A stretch of 64,000 bases of DNA, from the NCBI GenBank assembly GCA_036867785.1, contig CP145427.1, positions 310,001 to 374,000 of the forward strand. Reading direction: 5' to 3'. The notes beneath the pieces are model-generated. The model saw only the letters and a list, made by a program, of their open reading frames with translations, did not search any database and was not told where the DNA came from. Source of the DNA: Plasmodiophora brassicae (lineage: Eukaryota > Endomyxa: Phytomyxea > Phytomyxea > Plasmodiophorida). Position 1 is the stretch's first letter; the number at the start of each line of letters is the position of its first letter. A program made the position numbers and the translations under genes. Of this stretch, positions 53,144 to 61,163 are shown piece after piece.

Positions 53144-53909
53144 TATCGATGAAACTCGATGATGTTGAACGCGACAAGCCGAGAACGATAGCGGGCGACA
53201 ACGCGAGAGTTGCGCGGCGGAGGCGTCCGTTTGTTTTTAGGAGCCTTGTCCAACAGGTATGTATACCGCAACCTATGTAGCTTGACGCCGAATCAATTCC
53301 AATTTTCACCATCAATCTCGAGACCGTGCTCTAATAACGTTCAAGTGGTACGTGGCATTGCCTTCTAAGGACGGAGCTTGGGCATCCAAATTCGTTATTG
53401 AGATTTCGCTGGCACGGAATCAGCTGCAACCCGCGGGATCCCTATAATCTATCCTGAGCGCCAACAACCTGGGCTTAATTGACCCATTTCTGCAAAGCAA
53501 CCCCGAACATCAGCAAGCGGGAGCGATATTTCTAATTAAGGTCCACGGCGAATCCATCTGGCGACAGCAGCGGAGAACGTAGAAGTAGAAATGGATGTGT
53601 GCCGGACCGGCGAAAATCATATTGTGTCGCGGTCGATGTCAGCAGCACCGACGAATAGTCTGATATCAGCCCACATTGTGAAGGCGATAGGCCCCGGATA
53701 TTGCCGATTGATGGTCTATACACATGATTACACTTGGCGCCGACATCGTACGTAGCGCTCATCTACCCCCGAACACGTCAGCGGCCATGGGCGAAAGGAC
53801 GCTCAACAACAGACGCGTGAATGGCTTCACGCGTCGTTTGTTGGGGATGTCATCGTTGCATTTTTACCAGAGAATCACGAACTTTGCTGCCAGTACTCGT
53901 TGGAGGGTT
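53144..53909. other. Intergenic region with a 40-bp hairpin
   Basis: 766 bp between the ankyrin gene start (-) and the stop of the Cys-rich gene (-). Contains an inverted repeat at 53804-53843 (CAACAACAGACGCGTGA / TCACGCGTCGTTTGTTG, 6-nt loop ATGGCT, two mismatches), 67 bp past the Cys-rich gene's stop. No gene recognised. Confidence 0.5.
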
Positions 53910-54224
53910 TCAATGCAAAATGCAAAGCCCGCCGCATTCCGTGCAGCACTGGCAGAGAGCAAATCCGCATGTGTCGCATAACGGGCATTTGCAAGGAAAG
54001 CTGTGGCATACGATACAGCATTGCGAACACGGTAGGTTCCCACCGCACCCAGGGCATGTCAAGCTTGCACATGGATTGTCCGTCATTGCATCATATCTTG
54101 ACTCCCTGAGGCTCGGAAGGTTGTTGTTGGACAGAAGATCTCGACTCTGCTCTGTTGGCATAGCACAGGAGACTATGAGAATGGACACTAGCGTGGCCAC
54201 CAAGGCAGTCGCAAATTGCTCCAT
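53910..54224 (-). CDS. Small cysteine-rich secreted protein
   Basis: 104 residues, no intron seen. Signal peptide MEQFATALVATLVSILIVSC (cleavage likely near residue 20-24). A 25-residue Ser/Asn/Arg spacer follows, then 16 Cys in the last 53 residues in CxxC, CxC and CC clusters (LTCPGCGGNLPCSQCCIVCH; CKCPLCDTCGFALCQCCTEC). The arrangement suggests disulfide knots or metal-binding knuckles; no named family was recognised. Small Cys-rich secreted proteins are common effector candidates in plant- and animal-infecting protists. The frame has a good signal-peptide start and ends cleanly at 53910-53912. Confidence 0.55.
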   Translation of the reverse strand: MEQFATALVATLVSILIVSCAMPTEQSRDLLSNNNLPSLRESRYDAMTDNPCASLTCPGCGGNLPCSQCCIVCHSFPCKCPLCDTCGFALCQCCTECGGLCILH

Positions 54225-54853
54225 GCAGGCAATGAGGGCACTGGAGAGTTCGAGCAGAAAGAGAAGCGGCTGATAGTGCGATGCGCCCGCCGGACACTAC
54301 CTCGTCGACGAACGTGCTGGGGTTGCGGATGCAGTTCTCAGCGCAAGGACGATACCGGTTGGGCTTGTGCCGCGGCGGACTGCGGGAATCAGATGTTGAC
54401 AACTCCGCGGATCAGACTGCCAGCGGCAAATGTTCTGCGCATTTTCATACAGGCAAAATTTCGATACTCATTTTTTTGGGAGGGGGCACAGGACCGTACG
54501 GATCCATCCACGGAGTCTCGGACAATCCTTGCAAGGCCTCTGCCAGTGGATGCCTTCCAAAAATACCTTAGACCACGAATCTGCCTAGACCCGCAATCTC
54601 TGAGCGAAATTAGATCGGTTCCAGGATCCGTCTTAGGTCTGCTGAGACCGCGAAACGGTCTCCTTAAATACAATACCAGACGCAGATTCTTACAATCTTA
54701 CATTTATCTGTGCGGAGTCCGTCTTCGCCTTCCGACTATTTACATTCCGCATTTACATTATTTCTGCGAGGCCAACCGTGTAAGTCATCAGAGAAGCCCA
54801 TTGTGAAATGAAATTGGGGTAGAGGTTACCTTAGTCTGAATCAACCGTATCCT
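54225..54853. other. Intergenic region, nothing recognised
   Basis: About 630 bp. Chance frames on both strands, none with family similarity. The last part is AT-richer and leads into the tRNA gene. Confidence 0.4.
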
Positions 54854-54925
54854 TCCGAGATAGTATAGTGGCCAGTATTCGCCCCTGTCACGGGCGAGAC
54901 CGGGGTTCGATTCCCCGTCTCGGAG
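54854..54925 (+). tRNA. trnD-GUC: tRNA-Asp (anticodon GTC), copy 1
   Basis: 72 nt. Acceptor stem TCCGAGA/TCTCGGA with discriminator G; anticodon stem CGCCC/GGGCG around loop CTGTCAC (anticodon GTC); T-arm CCGGGGTTCGATTCCCCG. No intron. The A box (TAGTATAGTGG region) and B box (GGTTCGATTCC) are intact. A short TTTT follows the gene. Confidence 0.97.
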
Positions 54926-54999
54926 TAATATTTTGGACAGCAGTACCTATTTCAGATCAATTCCGGGCGGTCTCACGGTTGTGTTTTTGCCCACCCACG

Positions 55000-55900
55000 T
55001 CCTCAGCGCTTTATCTGAAGAACGATTTCCCGGGCGACACGTCGGGATGCTGTAGTACGCATACTGTGATCCAACAGCCTCTTGCTTGGTGTGATATCCT
55101 CAATGTAGCCTGTAGACCGGATCGCCCAATACTAAGCCACGAGTGCAGCTGCTCTGCAGGCCCAGCCTTGGAGGGGAACCGATCGTGGCAGTGGGTCAAT
55201 ATTTGTCCAAGCCAGTAATATTGGTGCCATGCGATTACGTTGCGGGCCACGTCCGCTCTGACTTCCCAATCGGTCGTATACTCCTAGCGGCGCCAGTGGC
55301 GATATCGGGAGTCGAGGACGCCAATATGGACAATGAAAAGCGGAATCTCGTCATCCGCGAGGAATGGAGGTTAATTCGATGCGGTCAGGAATGAGGTCAG
55401 CAATATACGGTTCGAGTTGGGGCAGGGGAAATACATTCTGGATGCGGAAATCGGCAGGAGTATCGAGTCCGAATGCAGCCGGGATTGGTATTTACTCGAC
55501 CGGAAATGGACCTAAGAAACCTTTGACATGACCGCAGGTCTTTAGTGAGTCATTGCATAGCATCACCAGGTCGCCCACTTGACACTCCTTTGAGACACAC
55601 GGAGCGGTCGGCGTTGTTGGACGAAAACTCTGCAACCGGAAGCAGGGGCATCCAGCTCTATGTTAAGTGAATGACGTACGCGCGAAGGTACATTCTTGCA
55701 CACGGCTTGGATTGACCCGCTTGGTGTTTGACCAACGGATGCGAGATGTCGATACGTACGACGGCAACGAAGCAATCCTTGACCTGCATGCGCGAGCATG
55801 TACTGTTGGCCAACCGGAGCGAATGCGGCCGGATTCGTAACTGAATAAACGTCCACGGCGATCGTTCGAAGGCTCGGCAGATGTTTAAAATGTCTGAGTG
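55000..55900 (-). mobile_element. LTR-retrotransposon fossil, Ty3/Gypsy-like, integrase 3' region (approximate limits)
   Basis: Short minus-strand segments resemble the C-terminal part of a Ty3/Gypsy-type integrase (a GDLVML strand and a following GPF-like strand) and the region after it. The copy is degraded, with several breaks, and no flanking LTRs were recognised, so it is an old fragment. Identification rests on a few short motifs only. Confidence 0.4.
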
Positions 55901-56401
55901 CGACACGAATGTTATATTATTATAGGGTGTTTCGACACGATTGTCCCGGCAAAACGGATTAACTATATCTGCCGAGGCGGATCATCGTCGCGGACGTTCA
56001 TTCAATCACCGAACGGCGCGGCGGAATATTGCGCGACTTTACGCCCGTGGTATGCGAGACGTGGTGTCCGGGTCGAATCACGACGAGTCGTCGACATACT
56101 GTTGACCGTGCCGTGCTCTATACACGTATAAAGCTATTGACAATCCGGCCGCAAGGGAGCTAGCCTGGGGCACGGCCACCGTCGTGTCGATTCCCGATGC
56201 GGTGCGTGTAGCAGCTGAGTAGCACGGCATGTATGCGCATTGTGAGCCAACATGAACTACGTTCCGCCAGCTAGCTCGGAGCGCTGCCCGACGTCGTCAA
56301 ATGCAGAAATTCACAAACGTGCTTTTATTCTGGTGACTGCGTAAGCGATAAGAACGGAGTAGAGTCGAATTATAAACGCGTCCAAGTTTATCAAGCCTCG
56401 A
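55901..56401. other. Intergenic region, nothing recognised
   Basis: 500 bp between the fossil and the second tRNA gene; no frame, repeat or motif of note. Confidence 0.4.
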
Positions 56402-56473
56402 TCCGAGATAGTATAGTGGCCAGTATTCGCCCCTGTCACGGGCGAGACCGGGGTTCGATTCCCCGTCTCGGAG
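56402..56473 (+). tRNA. trnD-GUC: tRNA-Asp (anticodon GTC), copy 2
   Basis: Identical over all 72 nt to the gene at 54854, same strand, 1,548 bp downstream. Flanks differ apart from the bases AT just before the 5' end region. Followed by a run of seven T (56480-56486), a normal Pol III terminator. Confidence 0.97.
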
Positions 56474-56857
56474 AAACCCTTTTTTTCAATGTTCGACTTC
56501 TATCGGATTGCCTGATGGTTAATTCGTTGTCACTGGCGCTCCTTCCATACCTTGGCGCCCACGAGCTCTGCAGTCGTCCTTCATATTGACGAGCCCATCA
56601 AACGCCCCAGAGTCGCCGGTAATCGTCTTGATGACGCGGCGTCCGGAATCGCGGAGCACCTGGGTGGCCCATCGGAGCACGCGGCACAGAAGCGTCGTTG
56701 CTCCCGTTGACGTTATACCATTACCAGGCTATATATAGGCCGCTCGGCTTCATCGATCCAGATTGTGATACCTCGTGTGATCCTGGTTCCGATCCCGCCA
56801 TTTCTGTTACATTGGCGGTGCGTGTTTGCGGGAGGCGTCGACGTTGGGCACGGCGGG

Positions 56858-59235
56858 ATGGGATCACGCGGACCGTCGGCCGGGTCCCTGGGTCGGGCGA
56901 TTCGAGATTACTGTGCCGAACATATGCAGGATCCCCGCTGGCTGCTCACCGGATTCGTCGGCGTCTGCTCGGCGGCGTTGATCATTGCGGCGAAGATCAA
57001 GCGGGCGAAGGTATGCGCCGGTGGGGTCGGCGTCTGGAACCTTTGTCTAAATACTGCCCGCTAGTACCTGTCGGTGCCCAAGAATTCAATCGTCCGCTGG
57101 AAGTTCGACGAGGTTGTGCAAATTCGACGAGTTCGCCTGCACCGCCCTGATTCTGCAGCTAGATGGAGATTACAGAAGCGCCTATCGCCCCGGACACAGT
57201 TGACGCGCTGGTATTGAAGCTGAAGCACAAGCGGAGCATCACGTTCTACGACCTCATCAGAGCCATCGAGCGGATTGGCGTTGACGATCGCATCAAAGCC
57301 TTCCACGTCGATTTCTCGACGTCTGGCCGCGAAGGGCAACAGGTCCACATCACGCTTGCGCAAGTGCAGGAGCTCCATTCGGCCATCAGAGCACTTCGAG
57401 CCATGAAGGATGCCCGCCTGGGGTCCGGTGCATTCGAGCTTGTCGCTTACACTGACACATTCGAAAGCCAACTCCACGTACACATTCTCTTATGTATCCC
57501 TCTACCTGCTATCTGATTCCGTTGCAATAGTACCTTCTCGCAAGTGCTTTCGACACCCGAATCTCCATGGAACCGCTCGGATTCTTCACCATGCACGGCG
57601 TGGTCTCGGAGCGAATGGTTCGTGTACGACTGGAATGAACCAACAACTACTTATACGGGTCCTCTTAGTTCTTTGGTGGCGTGTTCGAGAAGCTGGGCAT
57701 CACGATGAAAAACTACTCGGTTGGGAAGTGGAAAGGCGCTCTGAACACGCTTTGCGACAGCGACTATACCCCTGAACTTCGGGAAGAGATGACGCGCATT
57801 ACTGCATGCCTGAACAATCAGTTCAGCAAGACCATCAGTGATACCCGCAAGATTGCACTTGACCAGGTGTTTCCTATTCCGTAAACGCTGGCCTCGCATT
57901 GGCTGACGAGAGTGGTCCTATGTAGGTTCGGCAACTGACTCAGCAAGGCCCGATGTTGTCAGCGTCGCGCTGTTTCCAGCATCGTCTTGTCGACGCCCTT
58001 GAATTCAAGAAGGATCGTCTGCCTGTGTCACATGACGCCCTGACAAAGGCCCAGAAGAAATCGTCGCGACCCGTTGTCAACCTTTCCCGCTTGCTGGATA
58101 TATGCCAGGCGCACCCGAAGCTTCCCTCGAAGGCCTCTTCCGTTGGCGTCGCTCTGATCTATTTCAGCGGGTTGGTCATGCGCGGAGAGCACCGCTTCGC
58201 TGCATCCTCTGTGGCGAACGCGCTGATTGTGGCCGGACGCGACAAGAACGTGCACGCTATTGTATTCCGACTTGGTACGGGCGCACCAGTGCTTCCGTCC
58301 TGTCCGCTTGCTAACATGACATGCAAGATTCGCGAGGAGGCGATCCCATTGCATCCGACACGATCCTGAACGCAATCGAATACGTTCAAGACGCTCTCGG
58401 CAAGCCTGTTGTTGCCAGCTTCGGGTCCGTTGCGGCCTCCGGCGGATACTTCATCGCGTCGTCTGCTGCCAGGATCGTTGCCAACCCAGGTTTGATGTAC
58501 GCGATCTCCTGCAATGTGAAGCTAACCAGAATTTGCTTCCTGCAGGAACTCTAACCGGATCGATCGGGCTCGCAATGCTGCATCCAGTTGTTCAACAGAG
58601 CACGATGGACAAGATAGGCGCTAATGTGCACGAGATTCCCGAGACGCCTGCCCGACTTAGTGTGTTTCGGGATTTGGATGCCAATGGACAAGAACGACTG
58701 AAGGAGTTCAGCGAAGAACTATATCGGGAATTTGTCCAGAGGGTCGCAACTGGCAGAAACAAGTCGTACGACGAGATCCATGCCATTGCTCAAGGGCACG
58801 TCTGGACCGGCGAGGAGGCTTTGGCGAATGGGCTGGTTGACGCCGTAGGTTGGTACTTCTTGTCTGCGTGCCAAGTGCTTCTATTGACCCACCTTTACAG
58901 GCGGTCTCAAGGAATCTATCGAGATTGCTGCGAGCCTTGCTCGGGAGAAGCTCGACGAGAAGCAGCGTCTGAAGCGGGTTCACCATCGGTTGAATTCATT
59001 GCCATAACTGCAAGTGCTTCGCGCCTCTAATACGCGTCTCAGTGTTACTGTGTTCCCGAAGCCCGTGCCCCTGCTCCAGCGCTTGCTCAAGGCACAAACA
59101 ACGCAGGACGAATTCATTAGCCTGTCTGCTCGACTATACATGTACGGGCTTGCGATTGGACGTGTGGCCTTGGGGGACGCCGTTGACCAAGTCCGATGTC
59201 AACTGGCGTACAACACCGGTTTGCACCTCATGTAG
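56858..59235 (+). CDS. sppA: Signal peptide peptidase SppA (protease IV), two-domain form
   Basis: Many short introns. Start uncertain: MGSRGPSAGSLGRAIRDYC at 56858 is chosen; ATGs at 56765 and 56924 are alternatives. One N-terminal membrane segment, WLLTGFVGVCSAALIIAA. N-terminal domain: RSITFYDLIRAIERIGVDDR; YLLASAFDTRISMEPLG; KLGITMKNYSVGKWKGAL, where the Lys of the WKGA element sits at the catalytic-Lys position of E. coli protease IV (YKSA). C-terminal domain: VGVALIYFSGLVMRGE; GKPVVASFGSVAASGGYFIA with the nucleophile Ser of the SVAASGGY motif; TLTGSIGLAMLHPVVQQSTM; GHVWTGEEALANGLVDAVG. The last exon ends YNTGLHLM at TAG 59233-59235. This membrane-bound Ser/Lys protease degrades cleaved signal peptides and misfolded proteins; eukaryotic members are usually in plastids or other organelles of bacterial descent. 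Confidence 0.88.
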
Positions 59236-59528
59236 GAGAACAGGGTCACATCCTTCCCGCTTCGCGCCTGAGTGTATTCGGATTCGCACTCGAGACAACC
59301 GCTGCGCAAAGCATCGCCCAGATACAATTTCCGCGATTTATCGCGATTATCGCAACAGCGAGATGGTTTCTCGTGCTGCCTGCTACGATAGTGCTCCCAG
59401 TTGTTTCGTACGTAATCTACTTATGTGCCCATCTGCCAATCATTTTGTGTATCGCTGGTTGTTTACTGCAATGAGTACGTTGGCACACTGGACTGCAAGC
59501 TGGTGAGTCAGCTAGTCTGACGTAGACG
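59236..59528. other. Convergent gap between sppA and an ankyrin gene
   Basis: About 290 bp, nothing recognised. Confidence 0.4.
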
Positions 59529-60299
59529 TCAATGATGCCAGTAATCGCGAAGCAACGACACGCTCTGGCTATCGCACTTTTCGTGAGCCAATTGCCACGC
59601 TGCCTGTTTGTCTTCGTCATCAATCAAGCCGGACAGCAGCAGGGTCTTGACGACGGTGCTGTGTCCACGTAGAATGGCTTTGTACAACGGAGTCTGACCA
59701 CGGGCATCACGCAAACTGACCGCAACGCGCTGGCCGTGAGATCTGATGTTCAGCAGCTCATCGATAACGTCACTGTGTCCACCTTCTGCTGCAAGGTGCA
59801 AGGGTGTCATCCGTCTCTCGTCGATTGGGTCAATGTTGACACGGCTGCCCAGCAGAATCCGGACAGCGAGATCGTGTCCATTCTTAGCGGCGTGGTGCAG
59901 TGGCGTTTGATCAAGTTCCTTATCTGGGGTGGTCAGTGGAATACCATCGATTGCCGCCAACAGCTCCAAGACTGCGGTATTGCCACTGGATGCGGCCCAG
60001 ATCAAGACATTGGGACTTCCGTGCCATTTGACTCCATCGATGAACCTGGATTTACGATCGTCAATTTCGCCACCGCTCAGACCGTGGTGGATCGCATTAG
60101 CAACTGTCTCCCTGCGAATATCTCCCGAAGCTGCCACCAAAAGTTGCTCCATACCTGAAGCGGCCCAATCCGGGACATCGTAGGAGTACATAACGGTGAC
60201 GACAGCCTCGACGTCGCGGCCATTGAACAGGAACAGCAGAGCCAGGGACAGAGATATAGCTGTGCGCCCGAGGCGAATCCAAATATTGACGATGGACAT
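59529..60299 (-). CDS. Secreted ankyrin-repeat protein (small)
   Basis: 256 residues from MSIVNIWIRLGRTAISLSLA, then LLFLFNGRDVEA, a signal peptide; an in-frame ATG 30 codons upstream would bury it. No intron. After a 70-residue N-terminal part: LIWAASSGNTAVLELLAAID; QTPLHHAAKNGHDLAVRILL; MTPLHLAAEGGHSDVIDELL; QTPLYKAILRGHSTVVKTLL, i.e. four canonical ankyrin repeats, then a capping segment ending LLRDYWHH. Third secreted ankyrin protein of the window, about 8 kb from the second. Partner and role unknown. Confidence 0.8.
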   Translation of the reverse strand: MSIVNIWIRLGRTAISLSLALLFLFNGRDVEAVVTVMYSYDVPDWAASGMEQLLVAASGDIRRETVANAIHHGLSGGEIDDRKSRFIDGVKWHGSPNVLIWAASSGNTAVLELLAAIDGIPLTTPDKELDQTPLHHAAKNGHDLAVRILLGSRVNIDPIDERRMTPLHLAAEGGHSDVIDELLNIRSHGQRVAVSLRDARGQTPLYKAILRGHSTVVKTLLLSGLIDDEDKQAAWQLAHEKCDSQSVSLLRDYWHH

Positions 60300-61163
60300 T
60301 GTGCACCTTGAGGCTTGAAAGAACTTGGAAATGTGCGGAACTCGGCTCCCACGGAACTTAAACAATCGACGTGCGCGATGGCAGAACAACTGCAGAAAGA
60401 TTTAGCAGCCCGAGCACTGCCGCGGCTGCGAAAGCCAATTCCAGAATGCCACGTCAGCCAATCACGGACACCGCCACGGTCTGCGGTTTCGAGGTCGGAT
60501 GCGCGGGGAGGCGGCGCAGAACCTGACCGAGTGTTAGGGCGCCCTCCGTATTCTGCTTTGAGGACGCGCCAATCTCCGGGCTTGTTTGCGCGCCGCGTGC
60601 GTCTCATGATGCCAGGAATAGCGTCGCAGTCGAGGGGCCCGCGCAATTGCTCCGCAGTCCGCAGAGCTCCTCACGCGTCCGCGCCTCAGGTCACGGACTC
60701 CGGAGCGTGATCTCAGCAATGTGGGCCCATCGCCCTCTAGCATGCATAATCCTGAATTTGCATGCATTGCCCCCAGAATGAATTAACTCGATAACAGTGG
60801 ATAAAAACCGGGATCAGCTTACTATCGCCAATGGGCAGTCGAGACCTGAAATATGGCCGGGTACCGTAAGGATATTAGTTGCAGAATAGGGGAGCCGTCT
60901 TCCACTCGGGGGACTGCTATACGTATCAGAACGCCTAGTGATAGGGGAACCAGGCGCCATCCGGCGCGCAACGCTTCCAGAAACGTACGGGCGCCCTGAC
61001 ATTTGCCGTCGTCATGGCGAAACCTTCCCGTGCGCTGGCGTCGTCGTCGTCGTCGTCGGCGGCGGCGGCGGTGTGCTCTCGTGCACAGGCCCAGCAGCCG
61101 ATCAAAAACGTCGGTCGGGCGGCCCGGTCCGGACCGGATCGGATCTCGTAATCGCCAGGACGA
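60300..61163. other. Divergent intergenic region with a trinucleotide run
   Basis: About 860 bp between the ankyrin gene (-) and the ABCC gene (+). Contains a (GTC)n-(GGC)n run at 61040-61071. The plus frame from 61003 is open but compositionally simple (Arg-rich) and not supported. Nothing else recognised. Confidence 0.45.

Noticed and set aside
53804-53843. Bacterial-type intrinsic terminator
   Set aside because: No T tract follows and the genome is eukaryotic; kept only as a hairpin.
59196-59474. 92-codon frame with hydrophobic C-terminal half after sppA
   Set aside because: Overlaps the end of sppA in another frame and has no recognisable features; probably chance.
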